From Pegoplata infirma (Eukaryota > Arthropoda > Insecta > Diptera > Anthomyiidae), in assembly GCA_963921195.1 (NCBI GenBank), contig OY992536.1, forward strand, positions 232,722,023 to 232,786,022: 64,000 nt of DNA, written 5' to 3'. Every line of letters starts with the position of its first letter. Positions within the stretch are counted from its first letter, which is position 1. Of the stretch, positions 20,537 to 31,245 are shown one piece after another. The notes under the pieces are model-generated. The model was not told the DNA's origin. It did not search any database and saw only the letters and a program-made list of their open reading frames with translations. Both the position numbers and the translations under genes were made by a program.

Positions 20537-21991
20537 ATGGATTCAAGTAACCAAATTAATAAAATAATCGAACAAAATCAGGTCGACGTAGGCCTATTTA
20601 TGGAAACGGACGAGATACCGTGTCTCGTAATAGCCGAGGAAGAAATTAATGCTGTTCATCAGACAGAGGTCACGGAGCCTAATGTGGTTGATCAGAACAT
20701 CCCAACGGACGAAGAGGATGAGTTGTTGAATTCGCAGCCTAAGGCATCCGAAAATGAAAAAGAGTAGGAAAAGGTACCAGGTGTGCAGACAAATCCCATG
20801 TCTGATAGGGTTAAGCTCTCTGGAGCTGCCCGAATACGCCTGCGTAAATACCTAAATGAAGACATTGATATTGACAATGCTCGCAGACTATGTCAAATGC
20901 CGATGCGCGAAGCTCGAAGCGAAGTACATGACCTTCTATCAATGCGCAAGAGTGTGAGGTCGGATGGTTCTACACCTCCTGAGGTAAAACGACCTTTAAA
21001 ATGGGCCGCTGAAATAGACGTTGATGGCACACCGCGCAAGGCAGCAACGACCAGACCAGCTACGCCATCGCCATCGACGCAAACTGTGCACAAACCTCAA
21101 CAGCAAAAGAAGGCGGCTCCATCCTATAAAGATGCTGTTTCTACCACCAAGATTGGTGTGATTCCAACAGATTTCCCCAAGACGAGGTGGTCCGATGAAC
21201 AGCTGCGGGCTTTACAGCGGGCTGTTCTGGTGAAGATTGTGGAGCTGAGGAAAGGGGTTATTAAACCAAGCTTCTCCAGCTGCACTTTCAAACCAGGATG
21301 ACTTGTATTCGTCTGCCGCGACAATGATACGGTTGAGTGGTTGGAAACTCATGTTCCTACTTTGAAACCCTGGAACGATGCCGAACTAAAAGTTGTCGCG
21401 GAAGACGATGTACCCAAAGCCCGTATCGTCGTTGGATATTTCCCCGAACAGGCCGAAACATCCAATGAGATGATCCTCGGTTTACTCTAGGGCCAGAATA
21501 TTGATCTTTCTGTTGGGTACTGGAAGGTCCTAAAGCGGGTCATACGAGGTGGTATAGTTGAGCTTACCATCTCTATTGACCCAATTTCGGCCGACGTACT
21601 CCAACAGAAGGGTCATAGAGTGAACTATGGCTACGGATCAGCACTGGTACGACCTACCCGTCCACAAACTGAGGTCGAGCGCGGGGTAGCCAGAACGGTT
21701 ATGGCGACCACTTCAGCAAACAAGGCTAAATCTGACAATGGAGCTAAGCTCAGCACCAACTCGTCAGATGACAAACCTTGTTGCTCGAAGGAGATTGCCA
21801 AACCGAGTTCTTCTTCTGAGTCCGCGGGTAACACCGCTAAATCGGGATCTGTCAGGTTACAATCGGACCGACCTCGAAAATGGGAGAGGAGCTCAACCGA
21901 GGAGTCAGCGCTGCTGAACTCAAATCGTGGAAGAAAGGTGGCGAAGCGTACCATGAAGCACACCAAACACGACGCCTGCTCCAAAAGGTAA
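20537..21991 (+). pseudogene. LINE A ORF1 (gag-like), three in-frame stops
   Basis: A single frame of about 484 codons from ATG at 20537 to TAA at 21989-21991, broken by TAG at 20765, TGA at 21299 and TAG at 21488 without any frame change. The N-terminal part is acidic (DEEDELL). The middle contains WSDEQLRALQ, then a block VEWLETHVPTLKPWNDAELK followed by KARIVVGYFPE. That order resembles the DUF4780-type region of insect retroelement ORF1 proteins, an assignment made from memory of the family. The C-terminus is basic and Ser-rich (KPSSSSESAG). No CCHC knuckles are seen. Point nonsense changes with the frame kept suggest decay by substitution after insertion. TTTATTCTTTCAG directly precedes the start, which looks like a splice acceptor. 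Confidence 0.8.
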
Positions 21992-22016
21992 GACACCCCG
22001 GCACCTTAGGTGTCTC

Positions 22017-25000
22017 CAGGTGAACCTTCACCACGCAAAAGCTGCTTCATACGTGCTCAGCAGAAGGTTCACCAACGATGACCTGGATATCGTATTCATC
22101 CAGGAACCTTGGGTCAACAATGGAGTCATAAAGGGACTCACTGCCCAAAAAGGTAAGCTAATTTACAACTCATTACATAAGAGGCCTAGAACTGCCATTC
22201 TTGTTAAGAACAATTTAACATATCTTCTAATTTCAGAGTTCATTCTTGGGGACCTATCAGGGGATCACGAGGTGGTACTAGCATCCGCCTATATGCCAGG
22301 TGAGTTTGAGACGGCACCAACCACTGAAGTTTCAAACTTCGTGGAATACTGCCGAGTGAAGAATCTGAGCTGGATCCTTTGCTGCGATGCAAATGCGCAT
22401 CACACCAGTACTGACATAAATAAAGGAGGTGAGTCGCTTTTAGAATTTGTTTGTAACAATAATATTAACATTGCGAATAGAGGAGATGAACCAACGTTCA
22501 AAAACGCCATCAGATCCGAGGTCTTGGACCTCACTATGACTAGCTCCAATCTAGCATTCTCCATCTCAAACTGGCATGTTTCTGATGCACTATCTATGTC
22601 GGACCACCAACACCTGGTTTTCGACTTGGTTAGTGCATTGGACTCGGACCAGACTTATCGCAATCCTAGAAAAACTAACTGGGATAAATATCTCTATAAC
22701 CTTGAATAAATCTACCAAGCTCATTAGGAGTACTTATGAGATTGATCAGGAGAGTATCGAATTACATTCAAACATGACACTAGCTTATGAGGATAGCTGT
22801 CCACTCAAGACCAGGAGGGTAAAGAGAGATGTTCCATGGTGGAACAACGGTCTTGAACAGCTTAGGCAGGAGGCTAGAAGATTATTCAATAGGGCTAAAC
22901 AAACAGGTGATTGGGTAACCTATAGAGGGGCACTAACTGAATACAATAGGGAAATTAGACGATCCAAGAGGACTACGTGGCGCGACTACTGTGAGAAAAT
23001 AAATGATCTTCCAGAAGCCGTGCGACTTCAAAAAGCCCTCTCTCAAGAGCATTCAAATGGTTAAGTACTTTGAAAAGACCTGATGGGTCCTATACAGAAT
23101 CGCCTATTGAGACCTGTGAGCTGCTTTTGGAAACTCACTTTCCAGGATATATGTCCGTTTGCGAATTACCACCAGTTACAAGAATTCCTTCTCTAACTGG
23201 TAGGAACATTCGCTTAACGAACAATATATTTTGCAGCGAACGAGTTAAGTGGGCGATCAGTAAGTTTTCCTCCTTCAAATCACCGGGTCCGGACGGGATC
23301 TACCCATGTCTGCTCCAGAGGGGAATTGATCTAATAATTCCTCAACTGGTTAGACTATTTAGATCAAGCCTTTTATTTGGTTACGTTCCGGAACATTGGA
23401 GAGAGGTAAAAGTGGTATTTATACCTAAGGCAGGGAAGAAATTTGAGCAACTGGCTAAATCATACATACCAATTAGTCTCAGCTCATTCTTTCTTAAAAC
23501 TATTAAAAAACTATTGGACTACTTCATCAGAGAAACCTGCTTGAATAGCAAACCGATACATAGGTTTCAATTTGCATATCAACCGAGTAAATCTACTGAA
23601 ACAGCAGTCCATCATGTTGTCACATCTATTAAAAAGGCCATAGAAGCAAAACAAACTGCTCTGTGTGCATTTATCGATATACAGGGAGCTTTCGATAACA
23701 CATCTTATGCTGCTATTGAGAAAGCTATGATTAGAAAGGATATTCCTAGGCTTATAATAAATTGGACTCTGGAGATGTTAACATCTAGGGTTATTACGTT
23801 CAATATAGGTAGCACATCTATGACCATCAACGTTACAAGGGGATGCCCACAGGGTGGTGTCTTATCTCCTTTATTGTGGACCTTGGTCATAGATGAGCTG
23901 CTGGAAGAACTTAATGACTCTGGTTTTAAGACCTTCGGCTACGCTGACGAACTTGTCATTGCTGTCACCGGCTGGCATGAGCCGACTATTTCGGAACGCA
24001 TGCAACAGGCTCTTGATATGACCCAAAACTGGTGTCAATCAAACGGGTTATCTACTTATTAACCCAGATAAAACCATATTAGTACCTTTCACTAGGAAGA
24101 GAAAACTCAACCTAACCATGCCAACTTTAAATGGCACAACTATAGGTTTTTCAGATGAGGTTAAATATCTTGGAATTACATTAGACAAATCCTTGCTATG
24201 GAACCAGCATCTAAATAATTTAACTACAAAAGCCACTAGGGCAACATATGCCTGTCAGAGGCTTTTTGGGAAAACCTGGGGACTGAAACCGCATATGATC
24301 TTCTGGTCCTTTAACACCATTGTGAAACCTATGCTTACCTATGCTGCCCTGGTATGGTGGCCTAAGGTTGAACAAAGCACGGCCAGGACAATTTTGGACA
24401 AAGTCTACAGACTCATTTGCATCGACATCACCGGTGCTGGTAAAACATGTCCAACCTACGCCATTGGGGCCTTGCTTAACATTCCACCATTACATATCTC
24501 GGTAATGGAGAATGCTTGCAAGAGCGCCCTTAGGTGGACAGAACTTGGTAATATGAAGGAAGGTGACTTACGGGGACACATGAAAATCGTTGAGCTTTTT
24601 ATTAATGACCCTGTTCTAAAAGTCAAGGACAGAATATTACCAACACGGGTATTCACCAGCAACTTTGAAATTAAAATCCTTGAGCGGCGCGAATGGTCAA
24701 ATATGACCTGGGACCCTGATCCTGATTCCGTGATATGGTATACGGACGGGTCCAAGCAAACCAACAAGGATACAGGCGCAGGTATCTTCGGACTCATCTT
24801 TCAACGCGCTTTGCCCATGGGCAAATCTCCATCAATATTTCAGGCGGAACTGTACGCCATTCACATATGCGTGACCGAATGTCTTCGTAGAAAGGCAAAA
24901 GGCTCACGCATATATATAATGTCTGACAGTCAGGCTGCACTGAAAGCTCTCAAAGCTTATGATGTGTCATCCGGACTTGTCATGAACTGTGTTGAATCCC

Positions 25001-25542
25001 TTAACAGACTAGGACGGGAAAACGACCTAACCCTGGTATGGATTCCGGGTCACGAGGGTCATACGGGGAACAAACGTGCCGATTGTCTGGCAAACCGTGG
25101 TGCCCGTAGACCATTCATCGGTCCGGAACCATTCTTTGGTCTTCCGATGGGACATGTTAGGGAAAAACTCAAAATATGGAGTGAATCTAAGTTCATCGAA
25201 CACTGGAACTTTTGTGCTGGCCAAAGGCAGGCGAAGAGATTCGTCACTCCATCCAGTTCGGCAGCAAAGCTGCTACTATCCTTGGACAAAAAGGATCTCC
25301 GGATTCTAACGTCTTACCTAACTGGACATTGCAACTTACGCTACCACCTTAGGAAAAGGTATCTATCTGACACGGACACGTGCAGATTCTGCGAGATAGA
25401 GGAAGAGACGGCAGAACATGTTCTTTGTACATGCCCAAGACTGACTGGTAGAAGGCTTCGACATCTGGGGGACTCTTGTTATCTCCAAATGACATACGAA
25501 ACTCTTTGCCAAATAGGATTATCGGCTTTATTAAAGGCCTGA
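22017..25542 (+). pseudogene. LINE A ORF2: endonuclease, reverse transcriptase, RNase H; frameshifted
   Basis: Domains in order. AP-type endonuclease 22020-22700 (DIVFIQEPWV, CCDANAHHTSTD, catalytic-type SDHQH). RT palm and fingers about 23230-24000 (SPGPDGIYP, FIDIQGAFDN, RGCPQGGVLSPLLW). RNase H about 24720-25120 (WYTDGSKQ, AELYAI, SDSQAALKAL, WIPGHEGHTGNKRAD). C-terminal CRFCEIEEETAEHVLCTC. Frame changes near 22700, 23040 and 24050 split it into four pieces (22017-22709, part of 22576-23064, 23070-24062, 24118-25542). The RT catalytic box reads YADE rather than the usual YADD, itself expected to impair polymerisation. It overlaps or closely follows ORF1. The 3' piece is the least damaged. 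Confidence 0.9.
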
Positions 25543-25635
25543 ATATTTAGGGCACCCCCTCTCAGGCTGCACAAAATATCATTCTGGTCGCAGTGCATAG
25601 GGCCTCTTTAATCAAATCTAATCTAATCTATATAT

Positions 25636-25740
25636 TGAGTTTTGCATCTTAAAAAGCAATATTTGGGATTTACCCTTGACTTATTTTTAAGTCGTCAGCA
25701 CATCGCACAGAACGGAAAAATTTACCTTTTTTGTCTGATT
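25636..25740. repeat. Right arm of the inverted repeat around LINE A
   Basis: TGAGTTTTGCATCTT and CTTATTTTTAAGTC are inverse to the words at 20073-20105 on the other side of LINE A, in the order expected of a foldback. About 30 extra bases lie between the two words on this side. Confidence 0.6.
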
Positions 25741-26095
25741 GTGCCTACAGGTCGCAATTCTTAACCGATTTTAGTTTTTCTTCTTTTGAATTTTAACTAA
25801 TGAAATTCCTCATCGATCTGTCATGGTGGATTTCTAAAAATCGTCTTTGTTGTATTTTAATATATAATATATAAAAAAATATAAAGTTCAGAAAATGTTA
25901 ATTTTTTAGAATTATTGCTCTAAAAAATGAAAAAGGGAGGGGACGAATAAGTTGTATGAACAAAATTAAAGGCATTTGAGCTTCTTATATATGACCCTGA
26001 AAGCATTTGATAATTTATTATTTTGATTTTTATAAACATATGAAAACTTAAAAATTTTCACTTTTAAGTACCTATATCATTTTAAATAATATACC
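25741..26095. other. No gene recognised
   Basis: AT-rich intron sequence between the LINE A flank and a mini-me-like repeat. It contains GGGAGGGGACGAATAAGTTG-type unique sequence and oligo-A/T tracts, with no exon or clear repeat boundary. Confidence 0.5.
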
Positions 26096-26802
26096 AATTT
26101 CAATGAAATTTTTTTATGAATACCTTCCATAATGCCCCTTTTAAGTGATAGTAAATTTAGTTTTTTTTTGGATTTTTAAAATAATATCTTAAGGTCACGC
26201 TCGCTGCTTTTTTATAAATATGATAGATTCTAAAACATTTTTAGAATGCCCGTATGTCCGTCCGTCTGTATAAGACACGATGCAGTCCAAAATAAAACAG
26301 CTAGACTCGTTAAGTCTATGAATATGTCTTGTGGTTCTAGGCAGTTTAAGTTCGTAAATGGACAAAATCGGACCAGGGGGAAAAAGTTCCCCCTTATAGA
26401 ACTTAACTAACCTCTGAAAAACGCTATATTTTCACAGTTTTTTTTGTATTTTTGTTAAGCAAATGAAACAATTTGATGTCAGAATAAGTTCAAGGTCCTG
26501 CACTTGGACTAAGGAAATAAAAAAAATCTTTTTTTTTGCACGCCCCTTTTGTGGGCGTGGATATTAACACTGTTTTAAAATATTGATACAATTGTATTAC
26601 TTAAGCTGAAAAAGCATAACAAATAAATTTTTAAACATTTGCCGCATGGGTTTATGTGTCCCCCAATGACCCCTACTAACCACCCCCCCCCCCCCCCCCC
26701 CCCAGAAAAAAACGCCCCAGGAACTTTTTTTTTTAATTTTTTTATATGTTGGAGGGTATTATAGATTCGGCACAGCCGAATTTAACACTCTCACTTGTTT
26801 AT
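26096..26802 (+). repeat. mini-me-like repeat
   Basis: Contains TATGTCCGTCCGTCTGTATA, the block GGACCAGGGGGAAAAAGTTC (shared with 3766 inverted and with 36155), GCCCCTTTTGTGGGCGTGG, and the terminal block GGAGGGTATTATAGATTCGG, then CACAGCCGAATTTAACAC followed by CACTTG. A C homopolymer of about 20 bases lies inside at 26683-26703. Confidence 0.75.
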
Positions 26803-26824
26803 CTTTAGATAGGTTTCTTTAAAA

Positions 26825-27610
26825 TTTCATTAAATCATGGTATGCAGTTTTACTTGTGCTTGATCAAAGGTCACACAGCTGTTGACATCGAAATTGTAGG
26901 TGTTAAATTTCGCGGGATATCGCGTAATTATAAATTATTTTTGTTATTATTTATTTATATTTTAAAACCGGTTCTTTACAAATAATAAAAAAAGGTGGTA
27001 TGCAGTTTGATTTGAGCATGTTGGAAGAAATTAAAACTACCCACAAAAAAAATATAGCGGCTCACTCTCGCGAGAAATAGCGAAAAACAGCTTTTTGGGG
27101 GTATTTCCTGTTTTGTTTAATAAATTAAGTTTCTTTAACATTGTTGAAAAACACGAAATGCAGTTTGAATTGCTATTGATTAAAGGTGATAAGGCTGTTA
27201 ACATTTAAATTCTAGCTGCTCAATACTTCGAGATTTGGCTAAAAAACTCGCGAAACTGCTATTTATTTATTACTTTGTGTCATTTTTGGTCTGTAAAAAC
27301 ATTTACTTCAATTAACGACAAAAATGTGGTATACAGTTTGAATTCGAGGTTATTAAAGTTGACAAAACTGTAAGCATAAAATATATAGATGATCAATTTC
27401 CGGAGAAATTACAAAATTACTGTTAAAACTTTTATATTAAATAATTTATTTTTTCTTTAGTGTCTAAAATAAAGGAAAAAAATCAAGAAACGACAAATAT
27501 ATTGTATGCAGTTTAAATTTTATGTGGTTAAAGGTTGTGAAACTGCTCAAATCAATATCTTGACTGCTAATTTACGAGAAAAATATTTTTTTTTTAATTT
27601 TGCGATTTTT
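26825..27610 (+). repeat. Degenerate ~170-bp tandem repeat, about five units
   Basis: GTATGCAGTTT-type words recur at 26840, 26998, 27157, 27328 and 27507. Each is followed by a TTAAAGGT-like word and, about 90 bp on, by a CGAGAAAT-like word (TCGCGGGATATCGCG, CTCGCGAGAAATAGCG, TACGAGAAAAATA). Spacing is 158-179 bp. Units are diverged, so the array is old. An inverted relative is at 28210-28400 (AACTGCATACTCAGTTT, CGCGATATCTCGCAAATG), on the far side of the MITE at 27640. Confidence 0.75.
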
Positions 27611-27639
27611 CGCGAAATTGAGAAGATATGATTTCGATG

Positions 27640-28184
27640 CACTCAAAAAATTATGTTAGTAAAATCAACTGAAAATGTCAGTTAAAATAACTACTTTGTA
27701 AGTTGTTTTGGGGTCAACTACTTTTTCAGTTAAATCAACTAACAATGTTAGTTATTTTAACTGACAAAAAACAACTGACTTATGTAGTGAAAACTACTTA
27801 CATTTGTAGTCAAAAACACTAAAATGTAGTAAAAATAAAATAATTAATTTATAATTTTTTTTTTTCAAAAATTTTTTAGAAAAAAACTGAAGACCTGATT
27901 TTTTCCAAGTTTTTTTTTTTTTTTAAAAAAATTATTTTAATTTTTTGGAAAAAAACTTAAAAAATTTTTCAGATATAAAAAAATAAAATTTACTACTTTA
28001 AATAACTGTTACTACATTACAGTACTTTTTGTAAGTTATTCAAAAAAACGACTTAAAATAACTAACAGAAATAGTTGTTTGATATTTTTCATACAAAAAC
28101 AACTGACTTTGTAGTTGAAAACAACTAATTACTGTAAAATATGCAAACAACTAACATGTAGTAACTTACATAATTTTCTGAGTG
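27640..28184. mobile_element. MITE, CACTCAAAAAATTATG terminal repeats
   Basis: The left end CACTCAAAAAATTATGTTAG and right end ACTTACATAATTTTCTGAGTG are inverted, and TG lies on both flanks (27638-27639, 28185-28186). The interior is built of AACTAC/GTAGTT and GTTAGTT words in both orientations. No ORF. It separates the tandem repeat array from its inverted relative. Confidence 0.8.
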
Positions 28185-28439
28185 TGTTAACTGTTTTGTG
28201 ACCTGTAAACAAATACAATTGAAACTGCATACTCAGTTTTTGAAGATATTTAAAAAACTTCACTGTCAAAATTTTAGAAAATACAAAAACACTAATTTCG
28301 CGATATCTCGCAAATGCGAGCAGCTACGATTTCGCTGTTAACAGTTTTGTGACATTTAATCAAGTAAAAATCGAACTGCGTTTACACTTTACGTCGACAC
28401 TAAAGTTGAACCTAAACATCGCTGAGGCTCACCGTGTAT

Positions 28440-28640
28440 ACCCTCCACTCACTACATTTTACATAAAATCAGTAATATACCTTTATTATAAATTTTTATT
28501 AACCGAAAAAATAATTAAATTTAAATTATTTTGAAAGATTTCGGTTAACCGTTAACCGCGGTTAATCGCTTGAAATTTAACCGTAACCGCGGTTAATGAA
28601 AACTGCGGTTAATTGCATAGTAATGCAATGCATACACTAG
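28440..28640 (+). mobile_element. Fragment of the AGGGTTTGC hAT-like family (right end)
   Basis: Matches the right terminal part of the 53097-54306 element: ACATAAAATCAGTAATATAC, then GTTAACCGTTAACCGCGG, TTAATCGCTTGAAATTTAAC and ACTGCGGTTAATTGCA. The last few terminal bases (CAAACCCTA) are missing, so this is a truncated or decayed copy. Confidence 0.75.
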
Positions 28641-29029
28641 TTAATATGTTCTAAGAAAAGAACCGCCATACAATTTCACTGAAGACATCAAACCATGGTT
28701 TGAAGCTAAAATGTTTTATAGCTGTTTTTGACGTTTTCCAAACTCCAATAATAAAAAGTACATTGGTCCATAAAAGAGATGTCCGAACTGACTTCGCAAA
28801 ACCCTTTAGTAGTTTTGTCTATTTGATGATCTACTTTCATATGGCGTTCATTATGGATCATTTTCCTTGTTACTGAAATTTAATTTTCTGCAAAAGTACC
28901 AAATACTTAAACGTATATGTGTAATATAAAATCCTGTTGTAATCTGTCAAATTCTCGGATATAATGAAAATAAAAAAAAAATAAAAAATGTGATTGGAAT
29001 TTTTTCCAATTCGGCAATTTTTTTATATC
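28641..29029. other. No gene recognised
   Basis: Intron sequence with no exon-like frame. It holds the words CATAAAAGAGATGTCCGAAC and a run of A near 28970 but nothing I can classify. Confidence 0.45.
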
Positions 29030-29625
29030 CTGCACTTGCAATTAATGGCAAAGTGTATATATAAGTTTGTCATTCTGTTTGTAACTAATCAAGAGATCCT
29101 ATAATGTATATATTTTATTGATCAGTGCTCGATTTTAAGACATTCATGCGATGTAGTCTAACAGACCGTCTGTCTGTTGAAATGGCTATTACGGCCAAAA
29201 TATTACAGTGATATATGACTTAAACTAAACGAATTTACTTTTTGTTTTTTCGAAAAACTTGGTATTGCATTTTTGGGATTTTGGTTAAGCGGTTCAAAAA
29301 TTATAAACAAAAATGTAAGGACACCTCGAAAGTTTTGGTAAATTCAACAATGCTTTAATTCGGCTGCTGGTTGACATGTGTCAAGAGAATTGATCTTCGA
29401 ATGGCACTTACACAAGCTAGAACATATTTTTTTTACAAAAAAAAAAAAAATAAAAAACAAATGCCGAATTTTATATTTCACCAAAAATTTTTTGCGGATT
29501 TTTTTTTTTGCGGATTTTTTTTTCTCACAATTGATTTCATTTTTTAATAATTTTTTTTCCATTTTGGTGGGTATAAATATATTCGCCAAGGCCGAATTTA
29601 ACTTTTTTTACTTGTTTTTTTTTTT
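29030..29625 (+). repeat. mini-me-like repeat
   Basis: Begins GTGTATATATAAGTTTGTCA (shared with 32045 and 47800), has the GTCTGTCTGTTG tract at 29169-29181, and ends GGTGGGTATAAATATATTCG, then CCAAGGCCGAATTTAAC. Internal runs of A and T. The open frames at 29344-29668 on both strands are Lys/Phe artefacts of these runs. Confidence 0.75.
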
Positions 29626-30244
29626 TTTTTTAATTTTCTGTCAGAAATTTATTAAGAGTCTTTTGTAGTAATATTTATAGCATATACGCGGGTATTAATA
29701 ATGAATTTGAAATATGAAGCATGTAATGTGTTTCTTAACAATTTCCTGCCACCTCCTTCCATCTCCTTCCTCTTAACATTTTGATTCACATACTTTTGTA
29801 TGTAATACCAGCCAGTTTTATGTGAAGGAATTTTTTCCTTTCATAAATAAGTATAAAAAAATATTTGTATGTAAGAGTATTTTTTTTTTTTTGCAATTAT
29901 TTGCAAATCATTAAAATATCTGGTTAATGATATTGATACATTATGGCTGTATGATATTAATTTGGTATGATGATGCCTCATGCTGTGGCATGTGATTGCC
30001 ATATGATGTGGTATTCATTAATATATGGTAATAATAAAGTACTTTTGAATACTGTATCAATAATTTCATATGTATGAAATGTATATTAAGTGGATTCAAT
30101 GTAAAATTATTATTATTTCTTTTCTTGATTAATTCATTTATATTTTTTTAACACATTTTTGATTGATGGAACAAGTGTTTTTTTGAATTTTTTTATTGCT
30201 TAAAAACTTACAGGAGAGAAAAAAAATATATATATATTGGTAAA
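29626..30244. other. No gene recognised
   Basis: AT-rich intron DNA with CTCCTTCCATCTCCTTCCTC near 29753 and a TGATGATGCC / ATGTGGTATTC area. No repeat family identified and no coding signal. Confidence 0.45.
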
Positions 30245-30396
30245 AGAGGCCCCTTAGTTGTTACCGTGATCGTGGGGGTCGTGGATTATATTCCCACAAT
30301 AACATCTTATTTTGGATCCTTTGCAGAAAGCAGTCAGGAAACTATTGAACTTCTGATGGATACCCATTTTCCGGGTGGGTACACTTTCATCAACTA
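30245..30396 (+). pseudogene. LINE copy B, part 1 (upstream of the RT fingers)
   Basis: Plus-strand reading gives SSQETIELLMDTHFPGG, equivalent to ETCELLLETHFPGY in LINE A, the segment just before the reverse transcriptase core. It stops at a MITE (30397-31245) and continues at 31246, so copy B was cut by that insertion. No start, and the frame is damaged. Confidence 0.75.
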
Positions 30397-31245
30397 CACT
30401 CAAAAAAAAAAAAACTGTAATGTTAGCAAAAAAACATTGTAAACCTACAAGAAAATTTGCTGATTTTGAACCCACAATTTTTTTGCTAAAGTTAGCAAAA
30501 ATGTTTTGCCAATAATTAGTTAAATAATTTTTTTTTGAACTTAGTTCATAAACATCTGAGAACCCCATTGGGTTCGGACCCGATAGGTCCAGAACCCGAT
30601 GGGCCTAGACCTAGTTGGGTTCCTTTAAAATCGTCATAGTTTTTGATCCAAAATTTGTGTCCGTTTCGCTCTACCTTGCTTAGTTTTTGAGATACGTGAT
30701 TATAGGGGGCCACTGGGGTCTTGAGAATTAAAAAACTCGATAACTTCAAAAATATTACTCGGAGAGCTTTTGGATGATGCTTTTGGACTTTTTGTTGTGT
30801 CGGCAATATTTACCGAGATATGAGCATTTTAAAATTTTCGGGAATGCTAACTTTTTTGGATCCAAAGTTAGGGCCCATTAGGGTCCACACATGTGAAGAG
30901 GACGGGCGATACTATGGAGAACCCGAGAACCAAAAATGGCCTCAATTTTGCTCTATCTGGCTTAGTTTCCGAGATAGCGCCATTTTAAGTTTTCTGAAAA
31001 TAAAAAAAATTTACCATTTGTTTTGCTAATATTAGCAAAAAATCTTGTAAAAATGTTGTCAACTCAGTTTCAAATCTTAGCAAAAGAAATTAGTTCAACG
31101 TTTGTTTAAAATTGCTAATGTGCTAAATGAAGTTTACAAGAATTTTTTGCTAACATGCTAATCTCAACTAAAAATTTGCTAAAAGTTAGCTAACTAGCAT
31201 TAGCAAAAAAAAATTAGTATATCTACTAACGTATTTTTTTGAGTG
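30397..31245. mobile_element. MITE, CACTC...GAGTG ends, inserted in LINE B
   Basis: Ends CACTCAAAAAAAAAAAAAC and TACGTATTTTTTTGAGTG-like, inverted, with TA on both flanks (30395-30396, 31246-31247). The interior is dominated by GTTAGCAAAA / TTTTGCTAAC words in both orientations, with a GC-richer centre (30560-30960). That centre contains GGGTTCGGACCCGATAGGTC and repeats GATACGTGA/GAGATA-like phrases, giving open frames on both strands that I do not regard as genes. Terminal bases relate it to the element at 27640. Confidence 0.82.

Larger units (their letters stand above)
20205..25632 (+). mobile_element. Near full-length non-LTR retrotransposon (LINE copy A)
   Basis: About 5.4 kb: a 5' UTR (to 20536), a one-frame ORF1 with premature stops, and an ORF2 with AP-like endonuclease, reverse transcriptase, RNase H and a terminal CCHC-like motif. 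A short 3' UTR follows, ending in tandem AATCT units (about 25613-25631). Presence of RNase H and simple-repeat tails point to the I/R1/LOA assemblage; the exact clade needs phylogeny. Base composition (about 45% GC) stands out from the host intron. The exact 5' boundary is approximate. It is the most complete LINE in the window but cannot be autonomous. Confidence 0.85.

Noticed and set aside
23070..24062. Domesticated or functional reverse transcriptase gene
   Set aside because: Although 330 codons are open, the flanking domains of the same polyprotein are in other frames, the catalytic box is YADE, and ORF1 has three stops. It is a decaying LINE.
30546..31029. Frames of 86 and 69 codons in the GC-richer centre of the MITE at 30397
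   Set aside because: Located inside an inverted-repeat element with partly repeated phrases in both orientations; no recognisable protein motif, and the surrounding element is clearly non-autonomous.
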